A stretch of 25,555 bases of DNA. Source: Chara braunii (taxonomy: Eukaryota > Streptophyta > Charophyceae > Charales > Characeae). The notes below the pieces were generated by a model that saw only the letters and a program-made list of their open reading frames with translations, did not search any database and was not told the DNA's origin. Of the stretch, positions 16,596 through 25,340 are shown piece after piece (position 1 is the first letter of the stretch; every line of letters begins with the position of its first letter). The stretch lies in contig BFEA01000084.1 of assembly GCA_003427395.1 (NCBI GenBank), forward strand, positions 2,630,049-2,655,603, in the 5' to 3' direction. The position numbers were made by a program, and so were the translations under genes.

Positions 16596-17521
16596 GACTG
16601 CAGCCCAGGATAAGGTGTGTGTTTTAGGCAACCATAAGAACCCCTTTTCCACCTAGATGGCTAGATCGAAAATTGCAAAAAAAAGAAAAAAAAAAGAAAA
16701 AAAGAGGGTGTGTGCGCGTGTGTTTGTGTCCGTGCATGTGCATGTGGAGCCAAACAAATGCCCACAGGCACACAAACTTGCAGTGGAACCCAAGCCGAGC
16801 ACATGACCACCACCAACAACGGACTGGCCTACTAGATAACCTCCGCGGCCTGAGGCCTCTAGGCTTAGAGGCCCAACCGCAACTCCGGCTTAGAGGCCTC
16901 TAGGGGTAAAATAGCATCCAAAATCCATCGCAGCGTACCGGAATTGGGCGATATCTGGAGGAGGAGAAAGTATGTTGCAGGGATTATGGTGCCATGCAAG
17001 GGTATTATCTATAATAGACCAGTTCGGGCCCGCACAGCTGGGCCTGAAGTTTCCCCCATTCGGTCCCACTTCACTTGGAAGTCCCACTGGGAAGCATCGT
17101 GCATGGACCACATTTTTCTTTAGTACTGGTTGGAGAGAGAATTGAGACTGATTCTGCGATTGAGTCTGTCAGAATCTATAAATAGAAGCAGACAGCAATT
17201 GCAGGTGTTCAGACAATGAATGGTAGATCCTTTGTTTTCTTGTCGTGGCCACATACATTTGTACGGTCACCTGCATCCAGGAAGGTACCAGGGCCGTGGT
17301 CCCACTAGCGAAGGGGATAGGATAGAAATCCTGGATCTGGCTATGTTTTATGCAGAGATACAGAAAAGCAGTTCTATCTCGATTTCCTGCTCCTGTCCTC
17401 AAACACGTCCAGATTCAGGCATTCAATCCGATCCTCTTTGCTAAGTGTGCGTATGCCCTTACAACATCATATGGTTCATGCAACTGCCATTTAGTTAAAT
17501 TTGGAATATCATGGGTAACGG

Positions 17522-17523
<2 letters not shown>
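16592..17523. other. No recognised feature
   Basis: There is an AG-rich stretch at 16676-16707. Short frames on both strands (such as minus 16890-17111 and minus 17169-17402) have ordinary composition but no domain I know. GAGGCCTCTAGG and GAGGCCTCTAGGG near 16850-16865 and 16890-16904 form a local repeat. Confidence 0.5.
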
Positions 17524-17593
<70 letters not shown>

Positions 17594-17615
17594 CGCTCGC
17601 TCGCTCGCTCGCTCG
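17524..17615. repeat. (CT)n(GCTC)n compound microsatellite
   Basis: About 33 CT units pass directly into six to seven CTCG units, then TTCTC. Confidence 0.95.
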
Positions 17616-18490
17616 TTCTCTTTTTCTCTCTATGCCTCCCTCTCCCCCTCCCCACAGGGAGAGAGAGGGAACAACTTCCAGCGGACGGTATTCCCTCTCC
17701 ATACAAGTAGCCCTACAAAGCAGATGAAAGAAAAAAGAAAAGAAAAGGCAGATTTTAGTTTCGTCAATTTGAAAAACATCTGATCTATCAATCGGATGAT
17801 TGATTAAATGATTGAATCGCGTTCCTTGATTGGCATATTAGAATGATTGCACCTGAATTATATCAACGACTGGACTGTGATGTGAAAGATAGCAGTGTGG
17901 CAAACACACCAGCTCCATTTTTCTCTCCCCTTTATCTTTTCCTCTTTTAGAAAGTGGGGTAGTCCCAGACTCCCAGCATCATTGCATCACTCTGACTCCA
18001 CCAGGGATTTGAGCTTTCTGTTCACCAACAGCTACCTGTGCCCACCATTCAGCCACAAGGGCATTGTACACCCTTTTCCTTCTTTAAGAAAAGAAAATAA
18101 AAGAGGGATATCATCAGCGAACCGACCAGCCCTTGGTACTTCAGAAATCTAGTATTTTACTCATCTGCTTTCAGTGGAATCAGAACTCAGGGGTCTGTAT
18201 TTCAACCGTTCAAGGGTGTGCTTCAAAGCCCAACCAATTCAATGACCTGTCAAATCTGGCAAGGACGGCCTTCCAGGCCTTTTTTATTACCATCATAGTA
18301 TTACTAAAATGAACCAAGTACTCGTCAAAAAAAAAAAAAAAAAAAAAAAGTTCGACCTCGCATACATCAAATGAACAGTCGCACGAGAGTTCACACCTGA
18401 GAAGCCAAAGCCAAGATACAATCAACGCATGAAGAAGTCGCGTCCAAAATAATTATTAGTATACAAGAAATGTTTATGTCTCAAGCGGCT
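17616..18490. other. Unrecognised sequence with A23 tract
   Basis: No gene or known element was recognised. A23 at 18327-18349 has no bracketing direct repeat. Confidence 0.5.
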
Positions 18491-18494
18491 CTGC

Positions 18495-18558
<64 letters not shown>
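18491..18558. repeat. (CT)n(CA)n compound microsatellite
   Basis: About ten CT units joined to about 23 CA units. Confidence 0.95.
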
Positions 18559-18560
<2 letters not shown>

Positions 18561-18719
18561 TGCTCTGGGCTGATCCCACCTGAGCGGCGACTATGGCTTC
18601 TCTCCCTCCCTCTCGCTTCACTCTCTCTCTGCAGTCCAACTTTTCCCTTTTACTTGGCTCGCTCTGCCTCACTCTCTGCCTCTACCCTGGATCGTAACCG
18701 TGAATACACCCACTCAGGT

Positions 18720-19130
18720 AGGGTTCACACTTGGCGGCTATGGCCGCCCTACTCCCTATCTTCTTCTACCCTAGCTATGGAGTAGCTTCCGGCGCCCCCT
18801 TCCTCTTCAGGCGAAAAGCGCCCAAGTTGCCTTAACACACAAGCAGCAGCAGCGCTTCCGCATCTTGCAATTGAACAAGTGATGAGCCACTGCACTGTAG
18901 CAGCGAAATATAGGACTTCACTTGGCTTGGGCTGCTTCAGACCGGTATTGGTCGGCCGCGACATGTCTCAGACTGCTGCAAACATCTGCTGCAAACATTT
19001 TGTCGGCCTGGTAGCTTTCCTGGGACATGCTGCAAAATTGGACCTGGGACTGCTGGACTGGACTGGACTTTTCTTGTCGGGTACCGGAAGGACTTCTACC
19101 GACCTACGACGTTTCAGTACCGACCCCTAC
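18720..19130 (-). mobile_element. Probable 3' LTR region of the gypsy element
   Basis: Placed immediately beyond the stop of the chromodomain frame on the minus strand, where a 3' LTR is expected. It contains the hairpin GGCGGCTATGGCCGCC (18734-18749) and GCAGCGCTTCCGCAT (18849-18863), both shared with 3.9-4.06 kb, and on the minus strand a TATA-like CCTATATTT near 18915-18907. I could not fix TG..CA ends or a polypurine tract, so the limits are approximate. Confidence 0.4.
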
Positions 19131-19134
19131 AGAC

Positions 19135-19330
19135 CTATTCCTGATAGGCAAATCTAACCTTGTACTGTCTCTGCGGTCTCCCTCTGTGGTCTGTACGGAA
19201 GACATCTTCGGCCACTATTCTATCTACATCATAACCCCCGTCCATGTCCGGTGGGATCATGGAGCGACGAGCGGAAAACTGATCGTTCGCGACACAGGGA
19301 AGCGACTTTGAAGCGTGGAATACTGGGTAT
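19135..19330 (-). pseudogene. Chromodomain at integrase C-terminus
   Basis: GGYDVDRIVAEDVF followed by RGRPQRQYKVRF matches the first half of a chromodomain (YEVE-like strand, then basic turn, then Y-x-V-R/K), which in chromoviruses directs integration to marked chromatin. The frame ends at TAG before the usual W-x-G-Y-x-x-x-x-x-x-W-E part. Upstream sequence is broken by stops. Confidence 0.75.
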
Positions 19331-19574
19331 GTGTATAGGTGGTGTGGCATCTCGATAGTATAGGACGGACCATCTGCCTCTCCCTTGGCATCTAATGCTT
19401 GGGATGGTCCCCTATACGCAGGTAACCGTTTCTGTGAGATCCCTTCTTCCGGAACGAACTCCTTAGACTACCCAGACCAAGTCACCTACAACGAATTGTG
19501 AAAGTCGCTGGTGCTTGTTGGCCTGTTCCACCATCTGCTGCTGGGCCTTAAGGATGTTCTTTTGTTCACCTGCT

Positions 19575-19887
19575 CTAAGTCTTTCTCGTATTGAATGGCA
19601 AATTCCCTCGTACCGGGTGGCAATCTTCTTTGAATCTGGTCCGGATCGGACGCCGGGGCTGCCAACCCTTGTGCAGTTCATCCGGGGTGCATGCAGTAGA
19701 CAGGTGCACCGAATTGTTATACGCAGACTGCACTTTGGGAAGATGCTCGTCCCAATCTATCTGGTCTGGCCTAATGTACATTCCCAACACTTGTTAGAGC
19801 ATTTGTTCATCTCCTCTGTTTGGCCGTTAGTCTCCAGGTGTCTACTGAGGACATGGTCATCTTTGACCCGTATACTTTCATCAAGTG
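19575..19887 (-). pseudogene. Integrase core, second part
   Basis: HLETNGQTEEMN matches the region of gypsy integrases with the catalytic Glu (GQTE); downstream are WDEHLPKVQSAYNNSVHLS and CTPDELHKG, typical of the post-core region. A frame change separates the GQTE part (frame through 19757-19887) from the DEHLPK part (frame 19575-19790). This segment is cut off from the first part of the core by the array at 19888-20152. Confidence 0.8.
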
Positions 19888-19917
19888 TTTTTTTTTTTTT
19901 TTTTTTTTTTTTTTTTN

Positions 19918-19951
<34 letters not shown>

Positions 19952-20152
19952 CATCAATTGTTGCAAGTGCTCACCCGTGAATCTTTTTTTTTTTCTTACT
20001 TTCATCAATTGTTGCAAGTGCTCACCCGTGAATCTTTTTTTTTTTTTTACTTTCATCAATTGTTGCAAGTGCTCACCTGTGAATCTTTTTTTTTTTTTTA
20101 CTTTCATCAATTGTTGCAAGTGCTCACCCGTGAATCTTTTTTTTTGGGGGGG
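19888..20152 (-). repeat. Four-copy 51-bp array of an integrase segment and A/T tracts, with N
   Basis: A 37-bp segment (beginning ACTTTCATCAATTG on the plus strand) starts at 19947, 19998, 20049 and 20100: an exact 51-bp period, each copy followed by a T-rich tract of 9-14 nt. T29-N-T29 precedes the first. On the minus strand the segment encodes RFTGEHLQQLMKV, a piece of the integrase core itself, and 51 bp keeps the frame, giving the segment alternating with Lys runs. A partial unit ACTTTCATCAAGTG lies at 19874-19887. The N at 19917 marks unresolved sequence. Confidence 0.9.
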
Positions 20153-20680
20153 AGGTGATAAGAGCAGCCTTCCCTAGCAGCTATCTCTATCACTAACAAT
20201 CGCCAGTGGGTGTCCGTAGTCTTTCACCCAGCGATTGAAGAACTCTCTAATCGCTAACTCGGTCTTTGCCTCAGCGGGCAGCAGAACAAAAACAGAAAAC
20301 TTACTAAATAGATCTGCTACTACCATCACCTGACTCTTCCCGTTTCTGCTTTTGACTTTGGTATCCATAGAGTGAATAGACACGGAGTCGCCGGACGAGA
20401 CAGGTAGCGGTCTCAACAGACCAAGGGGGGGCCTGCGTGGAACTTTTGTTCCACTGGCATACTTGGCATCCCTAGATGTAGGCAATGCAATCGTGCTTCA
20501 TACCAACCCAGGTGTAGGACCGAGGTGTAGGACCAGAGGAAATTAGCATAAGTCTTCCTCCATCTGAAGTGCCCCTTAGTGTCGTGGCATTCCCCCAAGA
20601 TGGCACTCTTGACAGTCTCATTATTCGGAATGCAGAGTCTGTCAAACCTGTCAATCTTCTCAAAATACCGGTCCGTCAAT
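20153..20680 (-). pseudogene. Integrase zinc-binding domain and first part of core
   Basis: ECHDTKGHF and, in another frame, CQVCQW form the H-H-C-C zinc-binding module. SIHSMDTKVKSRN has the first catalytic Asp, and AIVSDRDS the second. A 13-bp tandem duplication GGTGTAGGACC(GA/AG) at 20511-20536 shifts the frame between His and Cys pairs. After DRDS a short segment ending GCTGCTCTTATCACCTCC and A9 has been inserted. Confidence 0.8.
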
Positions 20681-20849
20681 CACCCTATAATATGAGACTC
20701 TGGGACTTTGTGCGGTGCAGTCCACACTCTTCTAATTAGTTCGTTGTAAACGGGATCATCAACGTATGCAGCCTTAATCTGCTGATGCAGCTCGGTGCCT
20801 ACATCAAGGTAAGTCACAATGACACCGAAGAAATCTGCGTGCCTACTCA

Positions 20850-21770
20850 ATGCATCGACGACGACATTGTACTTGCCCTTGACTGGCTTCAGCTCGAAGT
20901 CGAACTTGTCTATTTCCCCAGCCCACCTAGTCAGTTAGGTGTCATCCGGGCCCGCATTTTTAGCCAACGCAAGGTCTCGTGGTCCGAATAGACTTTGAAG
21001 TACCATCCTAGGAGATAGTGTCGCCAGTGGTTCAACGCCTCTCTCAAAGCAAACAACTCCCGCTCATACGTTGAGGTAGCGACCTTCTAGCTAGGCAATC
21101 TACAAGACATGAACTCAACTGGCCTATACCCCTCTCCATCATTCTGTTGGAGTACAGCGCCAATGCCATATTGGCTCGCGTCAGTCGTGACGATAAATGG
21201 GAGAGATGGGTCTGCAATCTTCGAGACCAGACACTCAATGAGCGACTTTTTCAAATTCTTGAAGGCTAAGGTACAGTCTTTATCCCAATTCCAAATTGTC
21301 TCCTTCCTCGGCAGTCTACGCAAAGGTGCAGTGATTGTAGTGAAGTTCCGTACGAACTCGCGGTAGTAGTTGGCCAATCCTGAGAAAGACCGCAGTTCAG
21401 GCAACGTACGCGGTGCTGGCCAGTCTTTAATTGCTGCTATTTTCGCATCTTCCCGTCGGACTCCATCTCTATCTAGCACGTGGCCTAAGTACAGTACTTG
21501 ACGCTTAGCCCATTCACACTTCTTCGGGTTAAGTCTGAACTTCGTAGTGCGCAGCTTTTCTAAGATCAAACGCAGATGCTACTGGTGCCCGTCCAGAGTC
21601 TTGCTAGAAATCAAAATGTCTTCTAAATAAACGACCACAAATTTATCTAGCCACTCACGAAAGAGGTCGTTCATGGATTGTTGGAAGGTCACAGGGGCAT
21701 TGGTCAGACCAAACATGACTACAAACTCGTAATGATCGTAGTCCGCCCTAAATGTCTTCTTGTGCTGGTC
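20850..21770 (-). pseudogene. Gypsy reverse transcriptase C-terminal part and RNase H
   Basis: RT: FGLTNAPVTFQQSMND, then YLEDILISSKTLDGH; the second catalytic Asp of the Y-x-D-D box is Glu here. A TAG near 21573 follows. The next frame (21087-21569) has the RT connection (RLNPKKCEWAKRQVLYLGH, LRSFSGLANYYREFVRNF) and the RNase H start VTTDASQYGIGAVL. TAG at 21084 and TGA near 20934 interrupt RNase H (TYERELFALREAL, YSDHETLRWL, KYNVVVDALSRH). All pieces are in the same frame apart from the stops. Confidence 0.88.
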
Positions 21771-22070
21771 TTCAGGACAGCCTGGGACTGGGACACTTCG
21801 GGACTCTGGGACGGGACTGGGTTGTGTGCAGCGTGAATCCTTTCATTACGGGGAACCCCGGAGTAGGCACAACTGTGTTCAACCAGGGAACATCCCGGGA
21901 GCTGCACCCACCTACAGGTGCATTACCTGCTTCAGCAGGTGGGCGATACCGGCCAGGGGTCAGCCGGCAGCATCAGGACCTACCTTCTTCGATGGGCCAA
22001 TCATTGTGCCTCTCCTCCGGTTCCTTCCCCTTACGGACATTAGCAGTCTCTGCTCAATGCCGCTCGGGGG
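21771..22070. other. Unrecognised sequence next to the truncated gypsy RT
   Basis: It starts where RT homology stops. It is GC-rich, with GGGACTGGGAC-type repeats near 21785-21820 and an imperfect hairpin CCTGCTTCAGCAGG near 21927-21940. Frames are open on the plus strand but show no known domain. It may be gag-like or unrelated. Confidence 0.4.
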
Positions 22071-22320
22071 AACCAAGTGTAGCATCTCTTCTGAATCTTG
22101 CCTTTTGCCTAAAAATAGATCAGGTGTAGCATCTCTTCTGAATCTTGCCTTTTGCCTAAAAATAGATCAAGTGTAGCATCTCTTCTGAATCTTCTGATGC
22201 CCAAAAATCATTTTCTCGGCCTTTTGCCTAAAATAGATCAAGTGTAGCATCTCTTCTGAATCTTCTGATCACCTTTTTTTTTCAACCAGTTTAATATCTC
22301 ATCGGTGATCCATAGGCCAA
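22071..22320 (+). pseudogene. U2 snRNA-derived sequence with tandemly repeated 5' segment
   Basis: The right-hand copy has TTCTCGGCCTTTTGCCTAA (22213-22231), ATCAAGTGTAGCATCTCTTCT and, after a T9 insertion, CAGTTTAATATCT, which is the 5' half of U2. The branch-point recognition hexamer reads GTAGCA in place of GTAGTA. To its left the part from AAGTGTAGC to CTAAAAATAGATC is repeated at 22077, 22124 and 22171 (47-bp period), with the final unit at 22242 after a 71-bp step. An A-rich run follows at 22319. It is clearly U2-derived and clearly not functional U2. Confidence 0.85.
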
Positions 22321-22560
22321 AAAAAAACGAAAAGAAAGAAGAAAAGAAAAATAAAAACAGGACACAGCGACACACTGCATTCATGTGATGCAGGCAAGAA
22401 CTGAATCACAAGGCTTCCGACTTCAACTGCTGACCCGTTTGCCTGAAGGATATATTAAGCATCGGCAGCCATCAGCGTCCATTGCTACATTATCTTTCCA
22501 AGGCCTCATGACAAACACACACTAGGCCTTCTCCATTAAATCTTTTTCTTTTCTTTTCTT
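22321..22560. other. A-rich run and unrecognised sequence
   Basis: An A/G-rich stretch at 22319-22360 is followed by sequence without recognised genes. A minus-strand tRNA-like trace near 22385-22450 is too weak to call. Confidence 0.5.
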
Positions 22561-22565
22561 CTCTC

Positions 22566-22640
22566 TTTTTTTTTTTTTTTAAACACGCTCCGATCTATTC
22601 GTGGGGAGCAGCACGTGTTGGGAACCAGGCCCAGCGTCCC
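22566..22640 (-). mobile_element. Short poly(A) SINE-like element, short form
   Basis: On the minus strand it reads GGGACGCTGGGCCTGG, then GCTCCCCACGAATAGATCGG and ends GTGTTT followed by A15 (T15 at 22566-22580). It lacks the hairpin part of the other two copies, so it is either 3'-truncated relative to them or an older form. No target duplication was seen. Confidence 0.65.
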
Positions 22641-23143
22641 TTAAAATGAGAGGACATCATCATAAATAAGAATACAAGGACTGATTGAGGTTTCGAGGAT
22701 TGATTGATGATGATGATTCTTGCTTCTTGATGATACCAAAGGTGTCACCAGCTTCAGCTGCAGACTAATTAAGAATCTTCAAAAAGAATCTAAAACTCTC
22801 CATTGAATCTGGCTATAATGGAAGTCAAATTCATTGAAGAGAGTCTTCGGCTAACTGAGTGTATGCCCCTCAATGGCACACCAAATTTCTTAGACACTGT
22901 CACAGAGACGGCAAACACTTGGCACCAGTCCAAAGGCAGATGCTGGGGAGATAGAAGGAAAATACGGGCTCTTAGGAGAGGAGGTACACTATTCGATATC
23001 AGGGAAGGAATACATCTACTGGATCTGCATGTGCGTCAATACCTCCACTGCAATGTGTACATGCATGCAGATTAACGAGGTCTATGAATTCACCCACTCA
23101 TCCATCCATCCATTTCCCACATGGAGATATGACAGGCAAAGTG

Positions 23144-23146
<3 letters not shown>
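22641..23146. other. Unrecognised sequence with a 90-codon open frame
   Basis: A plus-strand frame from about 22803 (first ATG at 22818) to 23075 has ordinary composition (for example EVKFIEESLRLTECMPLNG) but no domain I recognise. TGATGATGATG near 22706-22718 is a small simple repeat. Confidence 0.3.
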
Positions 23147-23228
<82 letters not shown>

Positions 23229-23229
23229 N

Positions 23230-23283
<54 letters not shown>

Positions 23284-23294
23284 TGCAGCCACAC

Positions 23295-23362
<68 letters not shown>
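23147..23362. repeat. (CT)n with N, then (CA)n
   Basis: About 66 CT units (23147-23280) with one N at 23229, a 10-base spacer containing CTTGCAGC, then about 35 CA units to 23362. Related ACAC/ACGC sequence continues to about 23405. The N indicates unresolved length. Confidence 0.95.
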
Positions 23363-23405
23363 GCACACACACAAATGCACACACACACGCACAGACGCAC
23401 ACAGA

Positions 23406-23985
23406 TGGGGCTTTTTCTTTTCTTTTTTTTCCCAAAACCCCAGGGGTTGTAGAGGCCAAGGACCAGACCCGTGCTAGTAGCGGCAGCCAATGGTTGTCCT
23501 GACAGGATAGGCCACCTACCCTACCCATCCCCACGTTAATACTCCCAGCGCATCCCCTGTCTCTACTATCCTACCTCAGTGTGACCAGCACTCAGGACCA
23601 TCACACTACCTGTATCAAGGGCAACTTGGACCAGACAGCAGTGACAAGCACCAAGGCTGGGCCAACCTCCCAGCCCTGATGGAAGCGGAAGCGGACGAAC
23701 CTTGCCGTACGGGAATTTCGGACGCCAGGCTCATGCAATTTTCTACAGGCCCAATTCAGAGAGTCTACCCAGCAGCATTACCTAAGCAAGGCAGGCCAGC
23801 ACCCGCGGACACATCCTACCGTCCTTCCCCTAGCTTACCCAAGGCTAGGCAGAGCTCAGACGAGCCGGAGCGACTTATATCCCTACCCCTACCCTAGAGC
23901 TAAGCCATGCGTGAGTACACCCCTTCATATACCTGATAGAACCCCCCAGCCCAGCATCGTAATTTGTGTGTATATGTGTACGCCC
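23406..23985. other. No recognised feature
   Basis: Only short frames are open and none shows a domain. The sequence is not noticeably repetitive. Confidence 0.5.
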
Positions 23986-24039
23986 AGAGGCTATGTATGT
24001 TTGTATGAGCCCATAGGGCCATGTGTTTTTGTATCTGCC

Positions 24040-24178
24040 CGAAGGCTCTGTGTGCTCTGTGTACCTGTATAGCGAGATGTATGTGGCCGAAGGCCAGATA
24101 TGTGCAGTCTATGTGTGCTCTGTGTAACTGTATAGCGAGATCTATGTGCCCGAAGGTCAGATATGTGCAGTGCTATGT
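24040..24178. repeat. 63-bp tandem repeat, two good copies
   Basis: TGTGCTCTGTGTA..CTGTATAGCGAGAT begins at 24051 and again at 24114, a 63-bp period, with few differences up to ATATGTGCAG. A more diverged copy is visible just upstream (about 23985-24045). Each unit contains a GCCGAAGGCC-like small hairpin. The period is 21 codons, so one plus-strand frame is a Cys-rich repeat, probably not a gene. Confidence 0.75.
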
Positions 24179-24239
24179 AGAGGGAACTATGTGTTCGTTT
24201 GAAGAGATGACAGGCCAAGCTGGACAAGAAACCCCCCCA

Positions 24240-24311
24240 AAGTCCCCAGCCAGACTCGAACCCGTGATCTATGACATGTGACCTGAAGACTCTACCATTT
24301 GAGCAACAATC
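24240..24311 (-). other. tRNA-like sequence (A box and B box)
   Basis: On the minus strand TTGCTCAAATGGTAGAGT gives a proper D arm (GCTC with GAGT) and GGGTTCGAGTC is a near-perfect B box. Anticodon, T and acceptor stems do not pair, so this is a SINE head or tRNA relic, not a tRNA gene. Confidence 0.55.
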
Positions 24312-24541
24312 GCAAACGGCCCCTGTGTGTGATATGCCAGACTGGGGAGATCAACAGAACAACCACGAGCAACAGCCACAAACAACCCACGCAGTATCAA
24401 GACCCGACATACTACAACACCATGGACAACCCTTGGGTGGTGCGCAGGCAGTGTCTGTATAAGCTTACTGTGCATCAGCCCAAGGGAATGTGTGTCCAGC
24501 CGTGCGTCATTCTAACGCCCTGCCGGTGTCCATGCGCAAGG

Positions 24542-24628
24542 CTGCAATTGAGTTTTGGACCCGCAACCTCGTACGGTAACACAATGCGCATTTCCAACAG
24601 GTGCTCTAACCACTGAGCTACATCAACT
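24542..24628 (-). other. tRNA-like sequence with perfect A box
   Basis: On the minus strand TAGCTCAGTGGTTAGAGC is a perfect tRNA D arm/A box. The B box is degenerate (GGGTCCAAAACTC) and the anticodon and acceptor arms do not fold. It lies about 300 bp from the other tRNA-like sequence, in the same orientation. Probably a SINE head. Confidence 0.55.
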
Positions 24629-24669
24629 GGACAGAATAGATGGGGCTTTGAGTTCGTTGGACAAAAAAA

Positions 24670-24852
24670 GGGGCAACTAGGGCGCAGTCACGAAAACAGT
24701 TTCAAAATGCATTCCATCCATCCCTCCACGGGATCCTAAAGCTCTCTTATATAGATTCAAAAAAGAAAAAGAAAAAAAAAGATTCAACATTTTCAGCGTA
24801 TTGCTTGGAATGCATTTTGAAACTCAAACAGTGGCTGCGCCCTAGTTTTCCC
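24670..24852. mobile_element. MITE-like inverted repeat, about 183 bp
   Basis: AACTAGGGCGCAG at 24675 and AGTTTCAAAATGCATTCCA (to about 24715) are mirrored at 24806-24848; the arms of about 45 bp differ only by a few bases in the middle. Ends are GGGG/CCC and AAA flanks both, though that is in A-rich sequence. The spacer holds an A-rich 19-mer bracketed by AGATTCAA (24753-24760 and 24780-24787). Confidence 0.8.
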
Positions 24853-24875
24853 AAAAAAGAAAAGAAGAGAAAAAG

Positions 24876-24913
24876 GTAGGGGAGGGGGGGGAAGGGTGGG
24901 GGGGGGCGGGAGG
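24876..24913 (+). other. G-rich tract with quadruplex potential
   Basis: Runs of 3-9 Gs separated by A, AA or T over about 38 bp. It abuts the A/G-rich flank of the MITE. Confidence 0.5.
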
Positions 24914-24934
24914 AACAAAGGAAAATGCAAAGCC

Positions 24935-25150
24935 TCCCTTGATGCCGATAAGCAACCGGACTGACGGCCCCCAGAATAGCTTCGGCTTGTGTGTGTGTGT
25001 TTTCTTTTTTATTAAAAAAAAAGAGAAAAAAGAAGAAAGTACAAAGCCTATATCTTGTCTACTTCCTCTTCTTGTTTCTCCCTTTTTTCAAGACTTGAAT
25101 TTTTTTCTTGCCAATGACGAGCAACCCGACTGGCCGCCCCCAAGTGCAGA
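24935..25150. repeat. Diverged direct repeat with purine-rich linker
   Basis: GATAAGCAACCGGACTGACGG followed by CCCCCA (about 24947) is echoed as GACGAGCAACCCGACTGGCC with GCCCCCA (about 25117). Between them are a GT run, A/G-rich sequence and a T-rich stretch. No gene is recognised. Confidence 0.45.
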
Positions 25151-25242
25151 AAAAAAAAAAATAATTAAATAAAAAAACAGCAGCTGCTCCCAAGCGCGGC
25201 TGCAGAAATTTTTGCATACCCAAATCAGGTCCTTTCAAACTG

Positions 25243-25340
25243 TAGCATGGATATTTCTCCCCTTCCTCTTGGTAGCATGGTATTTCCCCCCTTCCTCTTA
25301 GTAGCATGGGTATTTTACTATTTTTCCAATTCCTCTTGGT
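25243..25340. repeat. About 30-bp tandem repeat, three copies
   Basis: TAGCATGG starts units at 25243, 25273 and 25302, each running through TATTT and a C/T-rich part to CCTCTT; the last has an 8-9 bp expansion. A partial TAATGG follows. Confidence 0.75.

Larger units (their letters stand above)
19135..21770 (-). mobile_element. Decayed Ty3/gypsy chromodomain retrotransposon
   Basis: On the minus strand the order is reverse transcriptase (5'-truncated), RNase H, zinc-binding and catalytic integrase, chromodomain: the Ty3/gypsy chromovirus order. The gag, protease and N-terminal RT parts are missing: at about 21770 the sequence changes to something unrelated. At least four nonsense codons, a 13-bp duplication causing a frameshift, and an A/T-tract array within integrase make it non-functional. 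Confidence 0.9.

Noticed and set aside
16413-17727. Ser/Leu and Arg/Glu repeat proteins across CT microsatellites
   Set aside because: Pure dinucleotide-repeat translation.
18837-18855. CAG triplet repeat
   Set aside because: Only about three units; it is part of the LTR-like shared segment.
22385-22450. tRNA-like sequence on the minus strand
   Set aside because: A weak D-arm resemblance only; no acceptable B box or stems.
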